Made by a program: the position numbers and the translations under genes. 7,760 nt of DNA from Thermoanaerobaculia bacterium (GTDB lineage: Bacteria; Acidobacteriota; Thermoanaerobaculia; Multivoradales; UBA5704): assembly GCA_030150965.1 (NCBI GenBank), contig JASLEW010000659.1, positions 1 to 7,760 on the forward strand. Direction: 5' to 3'. Below the pieces are notes generated by a model. It was not told where the DNA came from and made no database searches. It saw nothing but the letters and a program-made list of their open reading frames with translations. This document shows, one piece after another, positions 1-5,405 of this stretch (the first letter of the stretch is position 1; each line of letters opens with the position of its first letter).

Positions 1-596
1 GGGCCGCGCCGCATCCCGGCGCCGGCCCGGCCGCGCTCAGCGAGGTCATCGACCGGGCGGCGGCCGACCTGCAGCGCCTGCGGATCGATTTCGAGCGGTT
101 CTTCAGCGGCGCGCTGCCCTTCCCGCCCGAGGAGCAGCGCACCCGCTTCCAGGCGCAGCTGCGCACCCTGCGCAACAGCAACGCCGGCACCGCGGTGGAC
201 CGCTTCCGTCTCGCCGACATCGAGGCTCGGTTCAACAGCTACAACGAGCTGTTCAACCGGCGCCTGCGCGACCGCGAGGAGGGGCGCCACCGGCTGACCG
301 CTGCCGCCTCGCCTCCAGCCGCGGTGCGCTATGATCCCGAGGCCGGCATCGTCATCGGCCGCCACCCGGACCCGGACGCGGTGGGCGCGCTCTATCAGGC
401 ACTGTCCAGCGGCGGGCAGCAGGGAGCCGGACCGCGTTTCGACCTCGCCGCCTTCGGCACCTACCTGGAGCGCCAGGCGGCGGCGATCCGCGACAAGACC
501 GGCTGCGACGACGTGCAGTTCCGCCTCGCCGCCGAGGAAGGGAAGCTCAAGCTCAAGGCCCGCCCGCTGGGCGTGGTCAGGGGCCCCGCGACGTAG
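1..596 (+). CDS. MXAN_5187 C-terminal-domain-like protein, 3' part only
   Basis: The reading frame is open from the window edge (first full codon at position 3) to a TAG at 594-596, so 197 residues of a longer protein are visible. A GTG at 195 lies inside the frame and is not needed as a start, because the upstream codons read as normal protein (for example RLRIDFERFFSGALPFPPEE). Two blocks stand out: VDRFRLADIEARFNSYNELF followed by an arginine-rich RRLRDREEG stretch, and the C-terminal block YLERQAAAIRDKTGCDDVQF ending in KLKLKARPLG. From memory, this arrangement matches the C-terminal domain named after Myxococcus MXAN_5187. Its biochemical role is not known to me. The N-terminal half, which would show any sensor or FHA-like domain, lies outside the window. 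The next gene begins 14 bp downstream, suggesting co-transcription. The frame is certain; the family is moderately sure. Confidence 0.8.
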   Translation, partial: AAPHPGAGPAALSEVIDRAAADLQRLRIDFERFFSGALPFPPEEQRTRFQAQLRTLRNSNAGTAVDRFRLADIEARFNSYNELFNRRLRDREEGRHRLTAAASPPAAVRYDPEAGIVIGRHPDPDAVGALYQALSSGGQQGAGPRFDLAAFGTYLERQAAAIRDKTGCDDVQFRLAAEEGKLKLKARPLGVVRGPAT

Positions 597-610
597 ATCA
601 AGGAGAAGCC

Positions 611-1612
611 GTGAAGAGAAACCTGCCGCGCCTCCGGGCGCTTCCGATCCTCACCGGCGCGGGCATCGTCCTCGCCGCCGCCTCCCTGGTGGCGATCACC
701 GCCATGGCGGCGCTCGCCGCCGCGCCGCCCAACCTCGGCCGGGCCATCGAGGCCCAGAGGCGCCTCGCCGCCGAGCGCCCGCAGGACGCGGCGGTCTACA
801 ACGACCTGGGGAACCTCCTCCTTTTGGCGCACCAGCCGGCCGACGCCGAGGCGGCCTACCGCCGCGCGGTGGAGATCGATCCCAAGAAGACCTCGGCGCT
901 GTTCAACCTCGGCCTTCTGCTGCAGCAGGAGGGCAACCCGCACGAGTCGCGCCTGCTGTACGAGCGGGTGCTGGAGGCCGACCCGCGCCACGCCTGGGCG
1001 CACTACCAGCTCGGCACCCTCTACGAGCGCAAGGGCGAGAGCAGCCGCGCCGTCCGCGAGTACGCGCAGGCGTTCGCGCTCGATCCGCAGCTGGCCTTCC
1101 GCGAGGTGAACCCGCAGATCGTGGAGAACCGGCTGGTGACCGAGTCGCTGCTGCGCGCCTACCAGCGCGAGTCGGCGGCGGGCGAGGCGCCGGCCATCTA
1201 CGACGAGCCGGGGCACATCCGCGACCTGCTGGTGCAGCCCAAGGAGGCCCCGGCGGAGACGTCCCCCGCCGCCGGCCCGAACGCGCAGCATCCGGCGGTG
1301 CTGCGGCCGAAGGACCTGCCCACCGGCAACCTGGGCCAGGCCACCCAGCCCGGCGCGCGCCCCGGAGCGCCCGGCGCCGGCGCCAGCCAGCGCGGTCTCC
1401 CGGCCGGCGTGCCCACCTACCAGCCGCCCTACACCAACGTCAATCCGCCCGGCAGCCGCAACTGGGTGCGCCCGGTCACCCCCAACTCCAACCTGGACGG
1501 GACCCAGCCCGGCGTGGTCATCACCCCGCCGCCGACCGGCCTCTACTACCGTCCCGGCCAGCCCAGCACCGGCCGCCTCGACTCGCAGCTGGTGCCGGAG
1601 CAGAACGGCTGA
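611..1612 (+). CDS. Membrane-anchored or exported TPR protein with Pro-rich C-terminal tail
   Basis: The protein has 333 residues. The GTG start is chosen for the AAGGAG ribosome-binding site at 600-605, five bases upstream. Residues 1-9 are basic (MKRNLPRLR) and residues 11-38 are hydrophobic and alanine-rich, giving a signal peptide or N-terminal membrane anchor. Three tetratricopeptide repeats follow at roughly 58-91, 92-125 and 126-160, with the usual pattern (AVYNDLGNLL, ALFNLGLLLQ, AHYQLGTLYE, each closing in a DP-type turn such as EIDP, EADP and ALDP). Residues 160-205 are probably a capping helical region. From about 210 the chain is low-complexity and rich in Pro, Gly, Asn and Gln, with motifs such as YQPPYTNVNPPG and ITPPPTGLYYRPG. 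TPRs mediate protein-protein contacts, so a periplasmic or envelope scaffold is the reasonable inference; no catalytic domain is seen. It sits directly behind the MXAN_5187-like gene. Confidence 0.88.
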   Translation: MKRNLPRLRALPILTGAGIVLAAASLVAITAMAALAAAPPNLGRAIEAQRRLAAERPQDAAVYNDLGNLLLLAHQPADAEAAYRRAVEIDPKKTSALFNLGLLLQQEGNPHESRLLYERVLEADPRHAWAHYQLGTLYERKGESSRAVREYAQAFALDPQLAFREVNPQIVENRLVTESLLRAYQRESAAGEAPAIYDEPGHIRDLLVQPKEAPAETSPAAGPNAQHPAVLRPKDLPTGNLGQATQPGARPGAPGAGASQRGLPAGVPTYQPPYTNVNPPGSRNWVRPVTPNSNLDGTQPGVVITPPPTGLYYRPGQPSTGRLDSQLVPEQNG

Positions 1613-1650
1613 TCAGCACGGGGTCCGGAGCAGAACGCCGAATCAACGAT
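1591..1650 (+). repeat. Imperfect 30-bp tandem duplication over the TPR gene's stop codon
   Basis: Positions 1591-1620 and 1621-1650 align without gaps at 21 of 30 bases and share the identical core CCGGAGCAGAACG (1595-1607 and 1625-1637). The first copy encodes the last residues PEQNG and the TGA stop. The second copy lies in the same frame just beyond the stop and encodes PEQNAES. It looks like an old slippage duplication at the gene's 3' end. Confidence 0.6.
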
Positions 1651-1697
1651 GGCCAAGGGCATCCGGCTGCCGCAGGCGATCACGCCTGCTTCCATCC

Positions 1698-3083
1698 GTG
1701 AAGCGATCCTTGCTGCTGTTCTCCGGGCTGCTGCTGCTCTTGGCGGTTAAGGGGGACGGCCGCTTCCCTCTACCGGCAACCATTCCCGAGCCCGCCTTCC
1801 AGGTCTATGTGCTGGGCCTCACCCTGCTGTTTGGGGTGGGCCTGGTCTGCCTGGCGCAGAGGAGATCAGGCCGTAATGAGGATCCCCCGCCGCTGCGACT
1901 GGCGGCGGCGATCTCCGGTCTGTTCCTGACGCTCGACTGCGCGGTGCTCTTGCTGGAGGCGCGGCGCTACGTATCCTTTGGCTACCGCTGGAGACCTGCA
2001 GCGGCAATGCTGGTGTGCCTGCTGCCGGCGTGCGCCTTTGCCTGGCTGGCGATGCGGCGCCGTGCGGTCAACCCAGGGCGTCTACTTCTCTTGGCGGCTG
2101 GCGCCCACGGTGCCCTCTGCCTCTTCGCCTGCGCCTGCTTCCCGCTCGCCCCTGCGCGTTCGGACATGGTGCCGCTGCTCGTGCGCGCGGGCCACGAGCT
2201 GCTCTCAGGTCACGACCCCTATGCCCTCTACCACCTCTCTCCTGGTACCGAGATCCGGCTAACCTACTTGCCTGGGTTGCTGTTCTCCTATCTTCCCGCC
2301 GCCCTCCTGAGGATCGACCCGCGTTTGGTGGGACTTGTCTACACCGTTGCGGCCGCCCGCCTGCTGTACGTTCGCGGCGGCTCCGCGGCGGCGGCCTTCC
2401 TGTCGGTCTTTCTCGTCGATCCGTACCTGGTTTATCGGCACGACGCATACCTGGCTCCGTTCTGGCTGCTGCTCGCAATATTGTGGGCGGTGCTGACTCG
2501 GCCGCGGCCCCTGGCGATCGCGGCAAGCTGCGGCGTGCTCTGCCTCACCTCCCAGCTGCTGCTTATTCCAGCCTGCGCGGCGGCGATCTTCGGCTTCAAG
2601 CGTTACGGCCGAGCCGCAATGCTGCGCAGTCTGGTGCCGGCCGCCCTGGTCTGTGGCGCCACGTTAGGAGCCTTCCTCCTGGCGGACTCTGCAACCTTCG
2701 CCGCCGGCACCATCGGGCACTGGAAGGATGCCGTCAACGTCGAGAGCTTGGGCATTGCCTATTGGCTGCTGTCTGTCCTCCCGGCTTCCCTCGTGCATGT
2801 GGCGCAAGCCCTAGCGGTCATCGTGATCCTGCTGCTGCCACGATCCCGCCGCCAGCCTGCGGCCATCGACCACAAAGGCTGTGCTCCAGAGTCCAGTCCG
2901 CAGCCCTTCTCGGCCCTGCCTGCGATCGATCCCGAGAGGCCCTCGTCGGCCCTTGCTACAGCGTCCCTTGCCCTCTTCGCCTTCGCCGCGATGAACACCG
3001 TCACCTGGACCTACTTCTACCTGCCGGTTCTCTTCTTGGCCATGCTGTCGCAGCTGGAACGGCTGGCCTTCGAGGCCGGGTAG
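1698..3083 (+). CDS. Polytopic membrane protein, probable GT-C-type glycosyltransferase
   Basis: The protein has 461 residues and is strongly hydrophobic, with about ten candidate membrane segments (around residues 4-17, 35-53, 66-87, 101-118, 128-150, 189-205, 209-224, 230-243, 252-295, 310-330, 352-380 and 418-450, some of these short or paired). Residues 156-175 carry a DM...GHELLSGHDPY block, followed by LTYLPGLLFSYLPA near 188-201. An acidic residue in the first large outer loop, then DPY, then a YxP segment recalls GT-C enzymes that use polyprenyl-phosphate sugar donors (GT39/GT83/GT87-like). Assignment to a specific family is not possible by eye. The GTG start lacks a clear Shine-Dalgarno sequence; no ATG or GTG lies closer upstream in frame, and a TTG at 1710 is an alternative. 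Codon choice is less strictly GC-ending than in the flanking genes. No other sugar or lipid gene is adjacent, so the substrate is unknown. Confidence 0.8.
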   Translation: MKRSLLLFSGLLLLLAVKGDGRFPLPATIPEPAFQVYVLGLTLLFGVGLVCLAQRRSGRNEDPPPLRLAAAISGLFLTLDCAVLLLEARRYVSFGYRWRPAAAMLVCLLPACAFAWLAMRRRAVNPGRLLLLAAGAHGALCLFACACFPLAPARSDMVPLLVRAGHELLSGHDPYALYHLSPGTEIRLTYLPGLLFSYLPAALLRIDPRLVGLVYTVAAARLLYVRGGSAAAAFLSVFLVDPYLVYRHDAYLAPFWLLLAILWAVLTRPRPLAIAASCGVLCLTSQLLLIPACAAAIFGFKRYGRAAMLRSLVPAALVCGATLGAFLLADSATFAAGTIGHWKDAVNVESLGIAYWLLSVLPASLVHVAQALAVIVILLLPRSRRQPAAIDHKGCAPESSPQPFSALPAIDPERPSSALATASLALFAFAAMNTVTWTYFYLPVLFLAMLSQLERLAFEAG

Positions 3084-3110
3084 CGGTCGGCCGCAGCTGG
3101 CATCGGCCAC

Positions 3111-3146
3111 GATCTCGGCTGCCACCCCTGCCGGGCGACCGAGATC
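3111..3146 (+). other. Inverted repeat behind the membrane protein gene (terminator-like stem without T tract)
   Basis: GATCTCGG at 3111-3118 is perfectly complementary to CCGAGATC at 3139-3146, leaving a 20-base GC-rich loop. It begins 27 bp after the TAG of the membrane protein gene. There is no run of T on either side, so intrinsic termination is not supported; it could be a transcript-end stabilising stem or chance in GC-rich DNA. Confidence 0.25.
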
Positions 3147-3207
3147 ACCGCCGTGGGCCACGAGCAGAGCCGGCGCCACAGAAATCGGAAAAAGGAGTCG
3201 GTGCCGG

Positions 3208-3387
3208 GTGATGATCGGCCCCACCTGCCGTGCCGACATGTGGGCGGCGCTGGAGGACGACCCCACCCTCTCCGCCGCCGCCCTGGCGCGCCAGACCTAC
3301 GGCTCCTTTGCGACCGCCTGGCACGTCCGCCGGGACTTCGCCATGCTCGCGGCCCCGCCCAGCCCCGTGCTCTCATCCCCCAGATAG
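3208..3387 (+). CDS. Small HTH-like hypothetical protein (58-59 aa)
   Basis: The frame encodes 59 residues from GTG 3208, or 58 from the adjacent ATG 3211, ending at TAG 3385-3387. An AAGGAG ribosome-binding site at 3192-3197 lies 10 bases before the GTG and 13 before the ATG, so the GTG is slightly favoured. The sequence runs RADMWAALEDDPTLSAAALA, then RQTYGSFATAWHVRRDFAML, then a proline/serine tail. The ALEDDPTLSAAALARQTY part followed by SFATAWHVRRDF has the shape of a helix-turn-helix: a helix, a short turn, and a putative recognition helix with Trp, His and Arg. A small DNA-binding protein is an inference; I do not recognise the family. The frame continues past the stop with protein-like sequence (see 3388-3561), so this may instead be the 5' part of a broken gene. 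It lies between the membrane protein and a convergent secreted-protein gene. Confidence 0.5.
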   Translation: MMIGPTCRADMWAALEDDPTLSAAALARQTYGSFATAWHVRRDFAMLAAPPSPVLSSPR

Positions 3388-3561
3388 CGCCATCAGCGCA
3401 CCATCCCGCTGATGGCGGCCGACCTGTACCTCTGCGCCAGCAACCGGCCGACCTGGATCGAGACCATCCGCCGCCAGACCGAGCCTTGGCAGCGGGAGGC
3501 CTCCGAGCTCTTGGCCGGCGGCCGGGTCTCAACCGCCCTCGACGCCGGCCGGCTGCACAGG
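3388..3561 (+). pseudogene. Possible in-frame remnant following the HTH-like ORF
   Basis: Directly after the TAG at 3385, the same frame stays open and reads RHQRTIPLMAADLYLCASNR, then PTWIETIRRQTEPWQREASE, then LLAGGRVSTALDAGRL. The composition, with mixed Trp, Tyr, Glu and Ile, is more like real protein than the Arg/Pro/Ala-rich products of other frames nearby. An ATG at 3412 could start a separate ORF, but it has no Shine-Dalgarno sequence. The open frame runs on to 3885, yet beyond 3561 it is antisense to the secreted-protein gene and is not credible there. Either this is the eroded 3' half of the gene beginning at 3208, or it is chance. No homologue is recognised. Confidence 0.25.
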
Positions 3562-3981
3562 TCAGCAGGTCGTGTCAATGCAATTGTAGGTGGCGTAGCC
3601 CGACACGTTCCAGGCTCCTCCGGTCTCGGTGCAGCCGATCGTATAGGTGAAGACGACATTGCATTTCGAGGTTCCGTTTTGGGCCATGCAGCTGGCACCG
3701 GCGATCTGGCGCAGCTCGTTATCGAGGGCGGTAACCGCATTCGAACACGTGGAGCCAGCGCCCTGCTCGGTTGGCGTGGTTCCACCGAAAGCCGAGCTGC
3801 AGAACGGCCCGCACGCCAGTGGCTTGATGGGAGGCGGCGTCCAGGGGGAGAGGAGGGACTGCTGCGCAAAGGGTTGTTGGACTGAGCTGCTGCTGCTGAG
3901 CAGCGACTGGGCCGAGGTGCTTGCCGCGCCGACGACCAGCGCGATCAACGTGACTTCCACTGCCAGCCGGTGTGCTTTCAT
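3562..3981 (-). CDS. Secreted cysteine-rich protein (8 Cys), function unknown
   Basis: The protein has 139 residues. The start is the ATG at 3979-3981, because a near-perfect AAGGAGG (minus strand, 3987-3993) lies five bases upstream; the frame extends to an ATG at 4029, but that would bury the signal peptide. Residues 1-24 form a classical Sec signal peptide (MKAHRLAVEV, then a hydrophobic core, then ASTSA before Q25). The mature chain starts with a Ser/Gln/Pro-rich stretch and then carries eight cysteines: ACGPFC, STC, ASC, SKC, IGC, YNC and the terminal TTC. The even number in an exported protein suggests four disulfides. The segment CNVVFTYTIGC...VSGYATYNC is beta-strand-like. I recall similar small proteins from Acidobacteriota with no assigned function. 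It is transcribed divergently from the secreted protein at 4948 and convergently with the ORF at 3208. Confidence 0.82.
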   Translation of the reverse strand: MKAHRLAVEVTLIALVVGAASTSAQSLLSSSSSVQQPFAQQSLLSPWTPPPIKPLACGPFCSSAFGGTTPTEQGAGSTCSNAVTALDNELRQIAGASCMAQNGTSKCNVVFTYTIGCTETGGAWNVSGYATYNCIDTTC

Positions 3982-3986
3982 GACGG

Positions 3987-3993
3987 CCTCCTT
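3987..3993 (-). promoter_or_regulatory. Strong Shine-Dalgarno fixing the start at 3981
   Basis: The minus strand reads AAGGAGG after a run of six A residues, with five bases to the ATG at 3981. It is the deciding evidence for the shorter, signal-peptide-bearing form of the protein rather than the frame beginning at 4029. Confidence 0.8.
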
Positions 3994-4008
3994 TTTTGTC
4001 TTCGCCTT

Positions 4009-4025
4009 ATCGTACGATTGAATCG
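4009..4025. promoter_or_regulatory. Overlapping palindromes upstream of the 8-Cys secreted protein
   Basis: ATCGTACGAT (4009-4018) is a perfect 10-bp palindrome. It overlaps CGATTGAATCG (4015-4025), a perfect 5+1+5 inverted repeat. They lie 28-44 bp upstream of the minus-strand start codon at 3981 in a locally AT-richer stretch, where a promoter and operator would be expected. On the minus strand TACGAT (4011-4016) could serve as a -10 hexamer, but I see no convincing -35 partner. An operator role is inference. Confidence 0.3.
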
Positions 4026-4248
4026 GCAAAGAGTTGCACTACTACTTAAGGTGCGCCCCGTCTGTCGCAGCGAGCCGGGGCCGTTGGGAGGCTGGCTCTC
4101 GCCACCCTGCCGTCGCCGGTCATGCTGCCGGTGCAAGTCGCGATCCGCCCTAAATTACCCCCTCCTACCCCTGGTCTCGGATCAAGCCTCGGCGTGTGGA
4201 ATTACCCCTGCCTGCGGACCAGTGAGGCGCACAGGCCTATCGGACGCG

Positions 4249-4255
4249 AAGGAGG
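4249..4255 (+). promoter_or_regulatory. Strong Shine-Dalgarno before the ATG at 4261
   Basis: AAGGAGG is followed after five bases by ATG 4261. This is a textbook initiation site and the strongest ribosome-binding site on the plus strand within the otherwise gene-poor spacer, which is why the ORF after it is listed despite its odd product. Confidence 0.55.
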
Positions 4256-4260
4256 GATCC

Positions 4261-4599
4261 ATGACGGACGACGCCACCGCCGATCTTCGCCCAACCGCAT
4301 TAGCGCCCGTAGAGGGCCGATCCGGTGGGCAGCTGCAGCGTCGTCCGGCTGGGGGGAGCGAGCACCGCGCTTGCGCAGTGCTCCTCCGGTGGGCTCTGGC
4401 TGGTGGCTGCCGGGCGCGAGGCCGCCCTGCGACCATCGCCCCTCGCCGTTGGCGGCTCCCTGGGCGCTCGCCACCGGCGGGGCCTCCGCCGCTGCCAGCC
4501 GCTCCTCGCGTCCGCCCTGCTGCCAGCGCGGCAGCGCCGGCCGCCTGGCGGGCGCGCGCCGGCCCCTCGGCGGCCAGCGGCCGGCCGCCTGCGCGGTGA
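4261..4599 (+). CDS. Doubtful ORF behind a strong ribosome-binding site, possibly degenerate
   Basis: From ATG 4261 a 112-residue frame runs to TGA 4597-4599. The first twenty or so residues (MTDDATADLRPTALAPVEGR) look like an ordinary protein start. After about residue 45 the product becomes Arg/Pro/Ala-rich (for example RSPPAGPPPLPAAPRVRPAA), typical of an out-of-frame reading of GC-rich DNA. Neither of the other two plus frames gives a convincing continuation, so a single frameshift does not rescue it. Possibilities are a gene whose 3' part has been lost or scrambled, a short peptide gene, or a ribosome-binding site arising by chance. No domain, signal peptide or homologue is recognised. 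Confidence 0.25.
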   Translation: MTDDATADLRPTALAPVEGRSGGQLQRRPAGGSEHRACAVLLRWALAGGCRARGRPATIAPRRWRLPGRSPPAGPPPLPAAPRVRPAASAAAPAAWRARAGPSAASGRPPAR

Positions 4600-4835
4600 C
4601 TTGCACACCGGGAGACGTCTGCCACGACTTGCTGCATGCCATCCGTCGCAATCCTGGTGACGGCAGCGCATCCTTCGCGCGACGGGCGGCCGGGCTGCGG
4701 GTCGGTTCTCCATCCCAAGGATGCGCCGCGGGCCTTCCCGCTCTGCCGCCCTGTTCCGGCCCCTCGGCCAATGAGCGGAAGCCGCCGCCGCACGGGCGTC
4801 GGTGCGATCCGGTGTCGATCGGCGCCGGCCTCAGT

Positions 4836-4854
4836 CTCCCCGAGCCTGTCGGGA
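4836..4854 (+). other. Stem-loop upstream of the 6-Cys secreted protein
   Basis: CTCCCCGA (4836-4843) pairs with TCGGGAG (4849-4855 edge) with one bulged C and a five-base GCCTG loop. No T run follows. It lies about 95 bp before the ATG at 4948 and could be the end of an upstream transcript or part of the leader. Confidence 0.25.
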
Positions 4855-4932
4855 GGCACTCAATCTTGGTGAACACGAGGTCACGGAAAGATGCGCTCGT
4901 GGAGCGCAGCGGGATCAAATGGAATGAAAACG

Positions 4933-4938
4933 AAGGAG
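4933..4938 (+). promoter_or_regulatory. Shine-Dalgarno fixing the start at 4948
   Basis: AAGGAG lies nine bases before ATG 4948. The open frame reaches back to an ATG at 4891, but this site and the signal peptide that follows select 4948. Confidence 0.7.
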
Positions 4939-4947
4939 AGCCCGACC

Positions 4948-5223
4948 ATGTCCAAGCTTGCCGCAACCTTGCGCCGCCGCACCGCCCTGTTGGCCTTTAC
5001 CCTGGCCGCCGTCCTCTCGATCCTGTTCGTCCTGCCGCCGCGCCCCGCGGCAGCCATCGTTTGCGCGCAGGGCTTCCCCAGCTCAGTCACCTATTACTAC
5101 AACGATGCCCAGCACACGACCCGGGTGGGGACCTGCGTCGTGACCTGCACCCAGAACTACTGCACCGGCCAGCAGACCATCTACTCCCAGTACTTCTTCA
5201 CCGGCTGCTGCACGATTCCTTGA
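4948..5223 (+). CDS. Small secreted Cys-containing protein, DUF6289-like
   Basis: The protein has 91 residues. The ATG at 4948 follows an AAGGAG with nine-base spacing; longer in-frame starts at 4891 and 4924 would add a polar extension before the signal peptide and are rejected. Residues 1-36 form a Sec signal: a basic n-region (MSKLAATLRRR), hydrophobic residues 12-29, and cleavage likely after PAAA36. The mature 55 residues contain six cysteines (VC, TC, TC, YC and a CC pair) and a Tyr/Thr-rich centre: SVTYYYNDAQHTTRVGTCVV, then TCTQNYCTGQQTIYSQYFFT. The YYYNDAxHTxxVG segment followed by CTGxxT resembles the small exported proteins annotated DUF6289. That match is from memory and no function is known. 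Likely periplasmic or extracellular. It is divergent from the 8-Cys protein gene at 3562-3981, with which it may form a functional pair, though the two sequences do not align obviously. Confidence 0.82.
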   Translation: MSKLAATLRRRTALLAFTLAAVLSILFVLPPRPAAAIVCAQGFPSSVTYYYNDAQHTTRVGTCVVTCTQNYCTGQQTIYSQYFFTGCCTIP

Positions 5224-5225
5224 GC

Positions 5226-5269
5226 CTGGCGCTCCGGCCGCTCGCTTGGGATCGCCGGCCGCGCCCCAG
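5226..5269 (+). terminator. GC-rich hairpin just after the 6-Cys protein gene
   Basis: CGGCCG at 5235-5240 is complementary to CGGCCG at 5256-5261, flanked by CTGG (5226-5229) and CCAG (5266-5269), which extend the structure with internal mismatches. It begins two bases after the TGA of the secreted protein. There is no T tract, so it is at most a non-canonical terminator or a 3'-end stabilising stem. Confidence 0.3.
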
Positions 5270-5382
5270 GATGCGGGCATAGGGGCGGAACTGGACTTCA
5301 GGGCTCGACCGCGGGCCGGTGGGTGGCCGGCGGTGGCCTGCCCGCCGGAGGGCAAGGCCGCTCGCGGCGCCTATCCAGAGGA

Positions 5383-5402
5383 TTCGAGGTAGACTTCGAG
5401 GT
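5383..5402 (+). repeat. Short direct repeat TTCGAGGT x2 before the coiled-coil gene
   Basis: TTCGAGGT occurs at 5383-5390 and 5395-5402, offset by 12 bp. The second copy supplies the weak GAGGT ribosome-binding site four bases before ATG 5406. A regulatory role is not demonstrated. Confidence 0.3.
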
Positions 5403-5405
5403 CTC

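Larger units (their letters stand above)
4030..4947. other. Gene-poor spacer between the divergent secreted-protein genes
   Basis: About 920 bp contain no gene I can recognise on either strand. Open frames exist in most directions, but their products are dominated by Arg, Pro, Ala and Gly, as expected from untranslated high-GC DNA. Items worth naming are the palindromes at its left edge, two copies of AATTACCCC (4153-4161 and 4200-4208, 47 bp apart), the strong ribosome-binding site at 4249 with its ORF, and a stem at 4836-4854 (CTCCCCGA/TCGGGAG with one bulged C). The last ~90 bp should carry the promoter of the 4948 gene. Confidence 0.5.

Noticed and set aside
461..1291. 276-residue minus-strand open frame
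   Set aside because: It is antisense to the TPR repeats, lacks a ribosome-binding site and has low-complexity Arg/Leu/Val composition.
331..1701. Long plus-strand open frame across the MXAN_5187-like and TPR genes
   Set aside because: Its product is Arg/Pro/Ala-rich and it overlaps two genes with recognisable domains in other frames; it is an out-of-frame reading of GC-rich coding DNA.
1649..1750. 33-residue ORF from ATG 1649
   Set aside because: It has no Shine-Dalgarno, ends inside the next gene and has a low-complexity Ala/Leu end; it is kept only as part of the possible TPR-protein extension.
2015..3211. 398-residue plus-strand open frame overlapping the membrane protein
   Set aside because: The frame at 1698-3083 gives regular hydrophobic segments and sensible motifs; this one gives Arg/Pro-rich sequence without them.
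4182..4966. Minus-strand open frames of 225 and 254 residues in the spacer
   Set aside because: Both products are Arg/Gly/Pro/Ala-rich with no domain, and they run into the promoter and start of the secreted-protein gene at 4948.
4122..5282. 386-residue plus-strand open frame
   Set aside because: It overlaps the secreted-protein gene out of frame, lacks a ribosome-binding site and reads like untranslated GC-rich DNA.
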